Positions 1 through 9,700 of a stretch of 28,714 nt of DNA are shown here, piece after piece (position 1 is the first letter of the stretch; the number at the start of each line of letters is the position of its first letter). The translations under genes and the position numbers were made by a program. The notes below the pieces were generated by a model that saw only the letters and a list, made by a program, of their open reading frames with translations, had not been told where the DNA came from and made no database searches. This DNA comes from a virus, in the IMG/VR virus record IMGVR_UViG_3300017757_000097, positions 1 to 28,714 of that record; one strand, given 5' to 3'.

Positions 1-128
1 TACCAATACTTACAAAGGCTGTCCAAGAACTGTCTGCAAAAAACGATGCACTAGAGGCACAGAACACAACCCAAGCAACACAAATAGCTGACCTCATAAC
101 GAGAGTAACGGCACTGGAGGCAGAATAA
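1..128 (+). CDS. C-terminal end of a tail-fibre chaperone domain protein (partial)
   Basis: The frame is open from the window edge to a TAA at 126-128 and encodes about 41 residues. They read as a heptad-like coiled coil (KAVQELSAKNDALEAQ, then IADLITRVTALEAE). This is the usual end of phage fibre proteins with a C-terminal intramolecular chaperone (peptidase S74-like) domain, where the last helix forms a trimeric coiled coil. The catalytic part lies before the window, so the family call rests on this tail and on the fibre gene that follows. The stop overlaps the next start (TAATG), which suggests translational coupling. Confidence 0.6.
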   Translation, partial: PILTKAVQELSAKNDALEAQNTTQATQIADLITRVTALEAE

Positions 129-1210
129 TGGCAGTATCAAGAATCAACGAAGCTGGCCTCAACGTTAACCAGTATGGGAACAGGAACATTGTTATTAATG
201 GGGCGATGAAGGTTGCTCAAAGAGGTACGCAAACTAATCAAACATCTGCATACACAGCATGTGACCGTTGGACCTTTGCGGAGGCTGGTGCAAGCGTTAT
301 CACAACAACTCAAGATTCAAACGTTCCTTCTGCTCAAGGTTTTGGTAACTCGTTAAAAATTGATGTAACTACAGCCGATACGTCTCTCGCTAACAATGAT
401 TTTGCTTTTGTAAGAACAAAGTTTGAGGGTCAGGACGTACAACAACTTTTATATGGTACAAGTAGTGCTAAACAAATCACTCTTTCTTTTTGGGTAAGCT
501 CTCCAAAAACAGGTATTCATGTAGTAGAACTCAGACACAGAGATGCCTCTGGAGGAACTGAGTATAACAATCAACAGTATACAATAACTACCGCAAACAC
601 TTGGCAAAAAGTTGAAATGACTTTTGTAGGTCAAACAACGGATGCTTTTAATGATGATAATGATGTTAGTTTAGAAATTGTTTTTTGGTTAATGGCTGGC
701 TCTACTTATAGCGGTGGCACTTTTGTAAGTAATACTTGGGCAACAACATCAAGTAATAGGGCCGCAGGGCAAGTTAATGTGATGGACAGTACCAGCAATA
801 ATTTTTATCTTACTGGCGTCCAGTTAGAAGTAGGCGACACCGCCACGGACTTCGAGCATCGAACCTTTGATGATGAGTTGGAAAAATGTCGTAGATACTT
901 TTTTAAGTATAATACAAATGGAGATGCTATGGGGGCTGGAATTTGGTATGCCAACAATCAAGTTTTAGGTTATCATAAATATCCAAAAAGAATGAGAGCT
1001 GCGCCTACTATGTCTAATAGCGGTGCGGGTTGTATGTCTTGTTACACAATTGGTAGCTCAATTCTTCAGTCTGGAGGACAGGTGCATGATAATATCCTAC
1101 TTGATTCTTGCAGATGGAATTTTACTACAGCAAGTAATGGAAACGCAGGTGATGGAACAATGATGCAATTACCCAATGGCACTTTTATTCAAGCAGATGC
1201 GGAGTTATAA
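128..1210 (+). CDS. Phage tail fibre / receptor-binding-type protein
   Basis: The protein has 360 residues. It starts at the ATG in a TAATG overlap with the preceding fibre end. Residues near the start (NRNIVINGAMKVAQRGT) and the segment VQLEVGDTATDFEHRTF followed by DELEKCRRYF (about 230-259) are hallmarks of a phage fibre family. In that family a carbohydrate-binding-like beta sandwich (about 60-235) precedes a distal tip. The central part is rich in Thr, Asn and Ser with alternating beta strands and has no enzyme motif. It probably sits at the tail tip and contacts the host surface. Its place beside a fibre chaperone and the gp10-like gene supports this. The receptor is unknown. Confidence 0.8.
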   Translation: MAVSRINEAGLNVNQYGNRNIVINGAMKVAQRGTQTNQTSAYTACDRWTFAEAGASVITTTQDSNVPSAQGFGNSLKIDVTTADTSLANNDFAFVRTKFEGQDVQQLLYGTSSAKQITLSFWVSSPKTGIHVVELRHRDASGGTEYNNQQYTITTANTWQKVEMTFVGQTTDAFNDDNDVSLEIVFWLMAGSTYSGGTFVSNTWATTSSNRAAGQVNVMDSTSNNFYLTGVQLEVGDTATDFEHRTFDDELEKCRRYFFKYNTNGDAMGAGIWYANNQVLGYHKYPKRMRAAPTMSNSGAGCMSCYTIGSSILQSGGQVHDNILLDSCRWNFTTASNGNAGDGTMMQLPNGTFIQADAEL

Positions 1211-1387
1211 ATGGATATTACATCAGCACAATATATTGTAGATTTAGATGGCACTACCAATATTTCTATTCAAGCTACAATAGATGGTGGTTCTGTAGTG
1301 GTTCCCCTTGACACAGGCAACCGCCATTACGCAGCCATCCTTGAGTGGGCAGAAGAAGACGGCAACGAGATCCAAGCAGCGGAGTAA
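1211..1387 (+). CDS. Small fibre-associated phage protein (58 aa)
   Basis: An ATG directly after the fibre stop opens a 58-residue frame ending in TAA at 1385-1387. The protein has short beta-strand-like stretches (IVDLDGTTNISIQATI) and ends with NRHYAAILEWAEEDGN plus an Ala/Glu tail. The pattern of a His-Tyr pair, a hydrophobic helix and Trp, then a Gly-Asn turn is common in tiny proteins downstream of tail fibres in phages. Their role is not established; they may be accessory subunits of the fibre or tail tip. The tight position between two structural genes and the normal start support a real gene. Confidence 0.7.
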   Translation: MDITSAQYIVDLDGTTNISIQATIDGGSVVVPLDTGNRHYAAILEWAEEDGNEIQAAE

Positions 1388-1393
1388 TGTTAC

Positions 1394-3262
1394 ATGCCAC
1401 TAAGCAAGCTCCAGTTCAAGCCGGGAATCAACCGAGAGGGCACCAACTACTCTAACGAGGGGGGTTGGTTTGACGGAGATAAGATCCGTTTTAAATCTGG
1501 CTATGTGGAGCGCATTGGTGGTTGGCAACCGATAGCAACAACTACATTCTTAGGCAGTTGTCGTAACATGCTAGACTTCGTAACACTGGCATCTGAAAAC
1601 TTTTTGTTTATGGGTACGCATGAGAAAGCCTACCTCGAAGACGGAGGTACATACTACGACATAACCCCGCTTCGCACGACCTTGACCCTCGGATCTAATC
1701 CCCTCACGACAGGAGCGGCTGGTTCTGGAACGATTACAGTAACGGCAAATTCCCATGGCGCAAAGGCTGGAAACTATGTTACTTTTGCAGGGGCAACGGC
1801 TGTAGACGGAATAACCGCCGAACAGATAAACCAGAACCTTGAGATTGCAACAGTCATAAATGCTAACAGTTTTACTGTAAATACAGGTGGAGCAGCTTCT
1901 TCTGGTTCGACAGCAGGAGGTGGTGGTTCTGTTACCGCCGCTATGGAAATAGATATTGGTCTTAACACCACTGTTCTTGGTAACGGCTGGGGTGCAGGAA
2001 CTTGGGGTCGTTTTACTTGGAGTTCTGGTGCTGGATCTTTGGCAGGTCAGAACTTACGATTATGGAAGTCAGACTCATGGGGCGAGGATTTATTGGCTAA
2101 TCTAATAGATGGTAGCCTTTATTATTGGGATGCCACAAACGGCAAGACCGCTAGAATGGTGGAGTTAGCAGGTATTTCTGGTGCTACAGGAGTTCCAACA
2201 ACAACTCGTCAAGTCATGGTATCAGATACAGATAGACATGTTTTATGCTTTGGTGCCAATCCAATTGGAAGTGCTACGTTTGATCCGTTGCTTATTCGTT
2301 GGTCAAGTCAGGAAAGTGTAACAGATTGGACACCTACTGCTACAAACACGGCTGGTAGTATACGACTGTCTCAAGGATCTGAGATTGTTTGCGCTGTTAG
2401 AACATCACGTCAGGTTCTTGTGTTTACAGAAAACAGTCTACACAGCGTTCAGTTTATTGGGCCTCCGTTTACTTTTGGCACAGCTATTCTTGGTACAAAC
2501 GTTCGTATCGCTGGTCCCAACACGGCTATTGCGGTGAACGATCTAGTGTTTTGGATGGGCCAAGAGAACTTTTATGTGTACGATGGACGGATTACAGCTA
2601 TTCCTTGCAGTGTACGTCAGTATGTATTTGATGATATAAACCGAAACCAATCGTTTAAATTCTTTGCAGGAAGCCTATCAAGCAATACAGAAGTTTGGTG
2701 GTATTATTGTTCCGAAAACAGTCAGGAAATAGATCGTTACGTTATCTACAACTACTTAGAAAAGGTTTGGTATTACGGTACTCTTACCAGAACAGCTTGG
2801 AACGACAGGGCTTCTGGTAATCGTTTGTTTCCACAAGCTGCTGGAACAGATGGTGTTTTATATAACCATGAAAACGGCCTTGATGACGGTAGCGTTAACC
2901 CACCTGTAGCGGTAAATGCTTTCGTTCAATCTTCTGATTTTGACATAGGCGATGGGCAACAGTTCATGTTGATTAACAGGATTATTCCCGACCTTAACTT
3001 TACAGACTCCGATGCTACACAGCCACAGGTTACACTAACCATGGGGGCAAGAAACTACAACGGTAGCGCAGCAGGACAGGGCACACAATCTGGAGATGTT
3101 GTTCGTAGCTCTGTGGTTTCAGGCACCGATAACTATACAGAACAAGTGCAGATGAGACTGCGTGGAAGACAAGTAAACCTAAAGGTTGAAAGTGATACTA
3201 CTGGGGTAAACTGGAGATTAGGCGCACCTAGATTAGACGCTAGAGCGGACGGGCGACGATGA
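1394..3262 (+). CDS. gp10-like stabilisation / tail hub structural protein
   Basis: The protein has 622 residues. The N-terminus (LQFKPGINREGTNYSNEGGW, then a lysine-rich strand and RIGGW) matches a conserved family in marine podovirus-like phages. Repeated beta strands with tryptophans, and segments such as VLVFTENSLHSVQFIG, FYVYDGRITAIP and YVIYNYLEKVWYYGTL, recall the propeller-like P22 gp10 packaged-DNA stabilisation protein, which closes the head-tail channel. A Gly/Ala/Ser-rich insertion lies at about 100-180. The match to gp10 is by architecture and motif style, so it is moderately sure. The stop overlaps the next gene by four bases (ATGA). Confidence 0.7.
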   Translation: MPLSKLQFKPGINREGTNYSNEGGWFDGDKIRFKSGYVERIGGWQPIATTTFLGSCRNMLDFVTLASENFLFMGTHEKAYLEDGGTYYDITPLRTTLTLGSNPLTTGAAGSGTITVTANSHGAKAGNYVTFAGATAVDGITAEQINQNLEIATVINANSFTVNTGGAASSGSTAGGGGSVTAAMEIDIGLNTTVLGNGWGAGTWGRFTWSSGAGSLAGQNLRLWKSDSWGEDLLANLIDGSLYYWDATNGKTARMVELAGISGATGVPTTTRQVMVSDTDRHVLCFGANPIGSATFDPLLIRWSSQESVTDWTPTATNTAGSIRLSQGSEIVCAVRTSRQVLVFTENSLHSVQFIGPPFTFGTAILGTNVRIAGPNTAIAVNDLVFWMGQENFYVYDGRITAIPCSVRQYVFDDINRNQSFKFFAGSLSSNTEVWWYYCSENSQEIDRYVIYNYLEKVWYYGTLTRTAWNDRASGNRLFPQAAGTDGVLYNHENGLDDGSVNPPVAVNAFVQSSDFDIGDGQQFMLINRIIPDLNFTDSDATQPQVTLTMGARNYNGSAAGQGTQSGDVVRSSVVSGTDNYTEQVQMRLRGRQVNLKVESDTTGVNWRLGAPRLDARADGRR

Positions 3263-3543
3263 CTAGAAAGATTGTTCGATCCATTATTCCAATTGCCCCT
3301 CTACAATATGACTCTGCATATGTGAATCAATTAGCTCGGTCCTTGGACAATTTTATTGACGAGCAAAGAAATCCGATTGTAAACCTTTCTAATATACCTA
3401 ACGAAAGTTTGGCTAATGGATTAATAGAGGGAGACCTATACGAAGCAAATGGGTTTCTAAAAATTGTTAGAGCTAACGAAGTATTTGGCGGAACACATTT
3501 AGGCACGACAGCAGTAGGAACAGTAACGGTGGTGATAACATGA
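3259..3543 (+). CDS. Small conserved phage structural-module protein (94 aa)
   Basis: The start overlaps the preceding stop (ATGA), and the 94-residue protein ends in another ATGA overlap. The N-terminus (IIPIAPLQYDSAYVNQLARS) followed by a helix and a Gly/Thr-rich beta end (GTTAVGTVTVVIT) is typical of short proteins found next to gp10-like and tail genes in many uncultured phages. I know of no assigned function. There is no signal peptide, membrane segment or catalytic motif. The coupling to both neighbours suggests a stoichiometric virion or assembly component. Confidence 0.75.
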   Translation: MTRKIVRSIIPIAPLQYDSAYVNQLARSLDNFIDEQRNPIVNLSNIPNESLANGLIEGDLYEANGFLKIVRANEVFGGTHLGTTAVGTVTVVIT

Positions 3544-3764
3544 CAGATATTCTTATTATGCCAGACGGTAGTAGGTGGAAACCTTCTTCAAGTTCTGATA
3601 CAGTAGAATGTGTAAACTGTAATAATGCAGTAGACACACCAGAAGAGATCGCTTCTTATCCTGATGGTAAATGCCCAGATTGTGGAGAGTCATGGACAGG
3701 AAGCGAAAAGCGCAGTACAACTATTGTAGTAACAATGCCTGAACAGATTACGGGTGGAACATAA
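3540..3764 (+). CDS. Zinc-ribbon protein (74 aa)
   Basis: This is a 74-residue protein with two CxxC knuckles (VECVNCNN near residue 22 and GKCPDCGESW near 46). They are spaced as in a zinc ribbon. The N-terminus is a short beta hairpin (ILIMPDGSRWKP) and the C-terminus is Thr/Val rich. The metal is inferred from the cysteine pattern. It overlaps both neighbours (ATGA upstream, TAATG downstream) inside the virion operon, so it may be a structural or assembly factor. A nucleic-acid-binding role cannot be excluded. Confidence 0.75.
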   Translation: MTDILIMPDGSRWKPSSSSDTVECVNCNNAVDTPEEIASYPDGKCPDCGESWTGSEKRSTTIVVTMPEQITGGT

Positions 3765-4507
3765 TGGCAGAAAAAGAAACAGAAAAGAAAAAGGGAGATT
3801 TATTCTCCTCAATTGGTTCTCTCGTTGGTTTGATTGCTGGTGGTCCAGTCGGTGGATTTATTGGTGGCGTTGGTGGCGCTCTCTTGGGTGGCGCATCACC
3901 GGACTCTGCAATGCGTTCTGGCATAGGTTCGCTTATGCCTATGATGTTTGGTGGTAAAGCTGGCGGCATAGGTAATTTATTAAGTGTTATGGGTGGAGGA
4001 ATGGGGCCTCAAGCTCGTGGCGCAGGTCTCATGAATATGTTTTCTGGCGGTCAACAAAACCCAATGTCTATGATTTCAGGAATGGCAGGACCCACAGGCG
4101 GAGCGACTAGAGCAACACAAGGTATTTTAAACCTAATGGGATCAGATGATCCCATTTTAAGTTCTATTATGAGAGAAGCGTTGTATCAACAACGACGCCC
4201 ACAATTCGAAAACATTATGAGTCCCATGGAAATGCGTCAGTATCAAACAGGAGAACGTAATCCTGATTACCGTGGAACACCCGTAATGAAAGCGCAAGGC
4301 GGTTATATCGAGGGCCCCGGAACTGGGACCAGCGATTCAATACCAGCAGCAATATATCAAGACGGTGGCAGAGTTCAGGAGGCGGCTCTTTCAGACGGAG
4401 AGTTTGTGATGACTGAAGCAGCCGTCAAAGGTGCGGGAGGCGGTGACCGGGATGCGGGGGCTGCAAGGATGTATCAAATGATGGATCAGTTTGAGAGGAG
4501 AGCCTAA
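3764..4507 (+). CDS. Glycine-rich tail/virion structural protein
   Basis: The protein has 247 residues. After a Lys/Glu-rich start, residues 13-45 form a Gly-rich hydrophobic stretch (SLVGLIAGGPVGGFIGGVGG) that could insert in a membrane or pack inside a virion. A Met/Gly-rich middle follows. The C-terminal part carries GGYIEGPGTGTSDSIPAAI and ALSDGEFVMTEAAVKGAG, a motif I recognise from phage tape-measure-like and minor tail proteins. The end is helical (RMYQMMDQFERRA). It starts in a TAATG overlap and ends in another. A role in the tail interior or DNA delivery is likely; the exact role is unknown. Confidence 0.65.
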   Translation: MAEKETEKKKGDLFSSIGSLVGLIAGGPVGGFIGGVGGALLGGASPDSAMRSGIGSLMPMMFGGKAGGIGNLLSVMGGGMGPQARGAGLMNMFSGGQQNPMSMISGMAGPTGGATRATQGILNLMGSDDPILSSIMREALYQQRRPQFENIMSPMEMRQYQTGERNPDYRGTPVMKAQGGYIEGPGTGTSDSIPAAIYQDGGRVQEAALSDGEFVMTEAAVKGAGGGDRDAGAARMYQMMDQFERRA

Positions 4508-5691
4508 TGGCAGAAGAAATTATCTCAAAACAGATGACGCTTCTTCCTGAGTATCAGGAAGATTTCTTAAAAGATCTGTTAGCAAATATATACCAAGTAG
4601 ATCCTGAAACGCAGGAAGTAACAGGTATTGCGTCTAAATCTCCGTTGTATGGAGAACCAATATTAGATGCTTCTGGCAACCAGATGTTTGTTGGTGCCGA
4701 TGGCAACCCGACATCTGATTCTACTCAAGCACAGGTAGACCAGTATGGTAATCCTGTTATGGCAACAGACGGTGGTGTAGCACAGCCAGACGTTATTCGT
4801 TTTACAGACGCACAGCAGAAAGCTCTAAATCTTCTAACCGGAGACATTGATCCTGATACTGGAGAGTACACCTACTCAGGGATTGGCGCATTCCAAGATG
4901 AGCTTGATAGGGCGAATGAGGTACAAGAGCTAGGTGTTAGTGCTGTAAAAGATTCTACAGGGCGATACGATCCTCAAGGTCAGATTGTCAGGGATGCAGA
5001 TGGCAACCCAATGATTGATCCTACCACCGGAGAGACTATGCGTGAAGGTGGATACAAAGATTTTTATGATCCGTTTGTTGAGGATGTAATTGATACGACA
5101 CTGGCTGACATACGGCGAGAAGGTGATATTGCTAAAATAGGCGAAAGAGCCGAAGCTGTAGGTGCTGGTGCATTTGGTGGATCTCGACAGGCCATAGCCG
5201 AGCAGGAACTACAAAGAAACATTGATGACCGTGCAGCTAGGACCTCGGCACAACTTAGATCTGCTGCGTATACAGGCGCACAGAATCAAGCTCAATCTGC
5301 ATTTGAAAACCAGATGAAGCGTGGACAGGGTGCAGGTCAGTTGTTCCAGAGCCTTGGTACTGGGATCGGGGCGCTTGGAGAAGCACAACAGGCACTGGAT
5401 CAGAAAGACGTAAACGCATTATTTAACGTAGGATCGTTAGAACAGAATCAATTACAATCAGAGTATGACGTTCAACGTGCAAGTCAATTAGAAGAAGCAT
5501 ACGAACCGTTTGCTCGATTTTCATATATGAGAGATATTTTATCAGGTGTACCATCAAGCGGTACGTCGTTAGCGGCATCTGCGACACCACAAGCTAGTCC
5601 TCTTGCAAATGTACTAGGTGGTGCAAGTACGCAGATATCTGCGGGTGGGGGGCAACCAATAATTGGTGGTGGTCTAGGAACTTTAAGGTAA
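4507..5691 (+). CDS. Conserved phage virion protein, internal/tail (394 aa)
   Basis: The protein has 394 residues. The N-terminal half contains repeated acidic D-x-N/D-G turns (DASGNQMFVGADGNPTSD, RDADGNPMIDPTTGETM) that resemble calcium-binding-like loops or shaft turns. Residues about 190-300 form a long Gln/Ala/Arg-rich helical region (GAFGGSRQAIAEQELQRN onward). The C-terminus is Gly/Ser-rich. The combination recurs beside Gly-rich tail proteins and large ejection proteins in marine phages. No enzymatic motif is visible. It is coupled to the gene before it (TAATG), and ten bases separate it from the next start. Structural is the safest call. Confidence 0.6.
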   Translation: MAEEIISKQMTLLPEYQEDFLKDLLANIYQVDPETQEVTGIASKSPLYGEPILDASGNQMFVGADGNPTSDSTQAQVDQYGNPVMATDGGVAQPDVIRFTDAQQKALNLLTGDIDPDTGEYTYSGIGAFQDELDRANEVQELGVSAVKDSTGRYDPQGQIVRDADGNPMIDPTTGETMREGGYKDFYDPFVEDVIDTTLADIRREGDIAKIGERAEAVGAGAFGGSRQAIAEQELQRNIDDRAARTSAQLRSAAYTGAQNQAQSAFENQMKRGQGAGQLFQSLGTGIGALGEAQQALDQKDVNALFNVGSLEQNQLQSEYDVQRASQLEEAYEPFARFSYMRDILSGVPSSGTSLAASATPQASPLANVLGGASTQISAGGGQPIIGGGLGTLR

Positions 5692-5700
5692 GGGTTAAAT

Positions 5701-6765
5701 ATGCTAGGTGGGATTAATAACGCGGCATTGTTTGGTGCAACTAAGGAGAAGCCTCGGTTTGCTCGAGATAAGATTAGGCAGATGGGTGGGATTATGTCAT
5801 CCTCTCCTGAGTTGATACAGGCCGTACAATCAAAGTCCGCTCCTCCAGCTATGACACCCAAACCCCCTCCACTTGTTCCTGCGGGTAACATGCCTGTGCA
5901 ACCTACGTTGCCAACTGCGGTTCCTCCTATGCCGCCACGACCACAGCCACAACCTCCGCAACCACAACAAGTTGCCGCTGCGGCCCCACAGCCACAGCCA
6001 CAGCCACAGCAGCCTATGCCTATGCCTATGAAAGAGGGTGGGCCTATTGATGTGGGTGAAGAACCGAAAGTAACGAAGAATCAAGTGTTATTGACATCTT
6101 TGATGCAGATTCCCAGTATTGCTGCTGTCGTACCCCGGTTAGTAAAAATGCATGGTGGTGCAGAGAAAGCAGAAGAAGAGGTAGCTAAGAAGAAAGCATC
6201 TATAGATACAGCCGTTGCTTCTGGTAACGAAGAAAACATAGCCAATACCGTAGTCGATCAAGCAGGTCTTCCTGTTAGTGACGAGGGTAAGAAAAAGTTT
6301 GCTAAGAATGCTTTCGGTATGGAAAACGTAAACGATATCGATGAGATAAACAGGCGTATAGCTAACGTTGCTATCAGTGGATCTATCGGCAAAGGAAACG
6401 ATGCATATGTTCAGGCTGTGTTACTTGGCCTTGGTCAGATGAAGAGCACAGCATCTGCTCGAGCGGAAGCTGCTGCTGACGCCGATGGTAGCGGTGGGTT
6501 CTTGGATACTACAAAAGGTGAAGCTGCTTTAGAACTATACACGTCAATGATTGCAAACAACGAAGCCCCCTCAAAGGTTGAAGCAACATTAAATAGAGAA
6601 ATGGGGGAGAACATTGGAACTAGAGTTCGCTTGGCGATTACCGGAGGCTCTGCTGCTGCACCGCAACAACAAACCACGGGCGGTCTAGAAGTAGGTAGAA
6701 CGGCTACCAATCCTGAAACTGGTGAAAAGAGACGGTGGGACGGCACTACATGGCAGAAGGTGTAG
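5701..6765 (+). CDS. Pro/Gln-rich virion-module protein (354 aa)
   Basis: The protein has 354 residues in three parts. The N-terminal 45 residues include a basic Arg/Lys segment. Residues about 48-115 form a disordered Pro/Gln tract (repeated PQ and PM dipeptides). Residues about 120-320 are helical and Ala/Glu/Lys-rich. The last residues (VGRTATNPETGEKRRWDGT then TWQKV) resemble a short beta-hairpin tag found at the ends of several phage virion proteins. The tract suggests an extended linker. Its 3' end overlaps the ejection-protein gene, which supports joint production. The function is unknown; scaffold or ejection accessory are options. Confidence 0.6.
   Translation: MLGGINNAALFGATKEKPRFARDKIRQMGGIMSSSPELIQAVQSKSAPPAMTPKPPPLVPAGNMPVQPTLPTAVPPMPPRPQPQPPQPQQVAAAAPQPQPQPQQPMPMPMKEGGPIDVGEEPKVTKNQVLLTSLMQIPSIAAVVPRLVKMHGGAEKAEEEVAKKKASIDTAVASGNEENIANTVVDQAGLPVSDEGKKKFAKNAFGMENVNDIDEINRRIANVAISGSIGKGNDAYVQAVLLGLGQMKSTASARAEAAADADGSGGFLDTTKGEAALELYTSMIANNEAPSKVEATLNREMGENIGTRVRLAITGGSAAAPQQQTTGGLEVGRTATNPETGEKRRWDGTTWQKV
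5989..6030 (+). repeat. In-frame hexamer microsatellites (CAGCCA then CCTATG)
   Basis: Four CAGCCA-type units (the last is CAGCAG) are followed by three exact CCTATG units. They encode the PQPQPQ and PMPMPM runs of the surrounding protein. Six-base units keep the frame, so copy number can vary by slippage without breaking the gene. Confidence 0.85.
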
Positions 6766-9700
6766 CACTCCCTAAAGGTTTTAGCCTAGATCCAGTTGCA
6801 TCTTCTTCTGTTCCTAAAGGTTTTAGCCTAGATCCAGTTGAGAAAAAAGGATCGTACCTATCAGGGGCACAAGGACTTGTGCCCGATGTTGCAGAAGAAA
6901 TCGGTAAAGGTATTTACTCCGGTATCGTGTCTGTCCCTCAAGGAATCGCGGAACTTGGAGCTATAGGCGTGGACGGTGTGCTTGGCACAAACACAGGCCG
7001 TGTGGTTACAGATGCATTTGAAATGATTAAACCAGAGCTCGATGGCGCAGCAGGTGAGATAACCGAGGACCTCGTAGCTTTTGGTGTTGGCTTTGTTCCT
7101 ATAGCTGGTTGGTTGGGTAAAGCAGGTCAGGCTGCTAAACTAGCCAAGGCAGGTAAGTCTATGTCTACTGCTGGTAGAGGTAAGTTTACCAAGTCTGCTA
7201 TCGAGTTTGGCACAACCAAGACAGGCCAAAAGGCCCTTGGAACTTGGTCCGGGTTAGCTGGATCTACCGCCGTGGGTGCTCTTGGTTACAGCACAGCCGT
7301 AGCTAGTGATGGTAGAGCTACGCTATCAGATAATTTTGCAGCCCTTCCTGATTTTTTAAAGACAGAACAAGATGAAGGGTTAACTGGACGACAGGAAGCT
7401 GGGCGTCGGTTTCGTAATAAATTACGGGTAGGTGTAGAAGACGGTATTTTAAGTGGCGTGTTTGACGTGGGGCTTAAAGGTTTGGCTGTAGGGTCTAAAG
7501 CTGTAGGTCAGACAGAAACAGCAGGAGTAGTAGCAAGAGCTCTTCGTGCTACACCTAGCAAAGTTGGCGGTGCGTTTATGAAAACGTTGGACACCGTAGA
7601 TAAAGCTACGTTTGATGTGGGCGCAGCACCCAAAGTTAAATCTGGTATGAGCGCAGCAACTGATCAATTTAACAAATATTTTACAGCTTCTGGTGGTGCA
7701 AAAACAGAGCTATATGAAACAATTCAAGACGGCAAAGCCAGAGCGGATCTGTACGAACGACAAGGTATACAGGCAGCGGAAGACTGGACAAAGGCCGCTG
7801 CTTCTTTTTTAAAATCTGCAAAACTAAAAGACAAAACTCCTGTAGAAGCAGAAAAATTAAGTTCTGATTTGAGCAACTATTTGTTGGGGGCAAACACTGC
7901 GCTTGATAAATATGGAAACAAATCTCTTATCAAAGCTGCGGATAAAATGATCGATATTAGATCTGACCTAGACGATAGAATCGTAACACAATTAGAAGAA
8001 GCAATTGGTTTTAAGACTCCCCTTTCTCCTGAAGATGCACGTTTGCGTGGACAATTAGAGGCCCTAGGTGTTGAGGATTTACCCGGAAGACGCACAACAG
8101 CAACTGCTGACCGCATGATAAATCAACGGTCAGGTCGGACTGAACTTCAGGATCCTGTTCTCCCCGGTCAAATAAAAGCAGCTAAAGCGTTAAAAGAAAT
8201 AAAGGACGCGCAAGAAGGTCAAAGAAAATACCTTCGTAGATTATTTAAAATGTACACAAATCCTGTTGAGTTTTATCGTAATCTAGATTTAACATCTAAA
8301 GAGTTTGATGACGCTGTTTTAGAAGTAGCTAGAAACACTGTTACGGGCAAAGGAAGAGCGCCCAACGAAAACGATTTGTTAATAGCTAAATCAACTGTAT
8401 ATAACACTTTAGGCTTAGACACTCTCGGTGGGATGCCTCCAGAAATGGCTTTAAAAGATGCCCTTAAATCTGCAATGGATGCTGGGAAAGGTAAGGGGTT
8501 TGGTCTTCTTGCAAAAGAACGTCCTGTGCTTTCTTCTGTTGATGATATTTTTGTAGAAAGAAAAGAAATTATAGACGCTAGTCCAAGTCTTCGTAAATTA
8601 ATGGAAGAAATAACGGATCCAATAGAAAGATACACAAGGACAATCTCAGACACAGCACAAGCTAACGCAGCGGCTGACATGTACGCGGGTATGAGGTCAC
8701 AAGGTTTAGTTTCTAATTTGTTTGAAGGAATAGAATCGCTTGTAAAAGGTGGTCGTCCTGCTTTGGTCGAGGTTCCTGACCCTGCAATCATGAGTCCAGA
8801 AGAATATGTTGCGGCAATGGCTCCTTACAACAAGATAGCAAAAGAACAAAACACCATTACTGGTGAAGCGAACTTTGTTCAAAATGCAAGTGGTGAGACT
8901 GTAGAAAACCCCAGATTCCTCAAAGGACAGGATGTAGTTAATGAACGCATGAATGCTTTAAGTAGAGCAGGTTATGTGCAACTCAAAGACAGCAAAGACA
9001 TAGACCATGTGTTTGGTGGTTCCTATGGAGATCTCACAGGGATGTATGCGTCGCCTGAATCTTACGGTGCGCTTACTGCGCCCTTGAGACTTGGAACAGG
9101 AGCTTTGGGTGAAGTTGCCGGGATTTTTTCAGAGCTAAGATCTTTATCGCAGAAGATGACGATTGTTCCTAACCCGGGAGCACAGGTCCGTAACATTGTA
9201 GGCAACGTAGGTATGCTTGCTGGTAACGCAAACTTTGGAAGAGACACAGATCTTATCGATATGTTTAAAATTTTTACATCAAGTTTAGATAACGTAGACG
9301 AAGCAGGTTTAGGTCGTTTGGCTAAAAAAATTGCTTTAACTGGCGTTGCTGATACCAGTTTGGTTACTAGAGCATTAAAAGAATTTAGAAAAGCTGGTAA
9401 AGATTTAACTGTTACCGGAAAACTTGCTAACAAAATAGATTTTTACGAAAAAAGAATGATTCCTTTTATGAAAACCTTTGAAAAAATTTATGGGGAATCA
9501 GATACTTTTTTCAAAGGTTTGGCTTTGCTTGGTGAGGAAAAGAAAATCCGTAATGCACTAAGCTCCGCAAAACTCGGAGACGATCCTAGAGCTTTTCAAA
9601 TAATGAAAGAAAACGGATTGGTAAAGCGAGATCCCGGCGCTACAAAACTAACCGAAGGTCTAGACTTTGTAGAGGTAATTGCGGGGGACGTTGTAAAAGA

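Noticed and set aside
8273-8791. 172-codon minus-strand open frame inside the ejection-type gene
   Set aside because: It is antisense to a continuous structural gene, has Ser/Pro/Ile-rich composition typical of reverse-strand reading, no ribosome-binding site and no recognisable motif.
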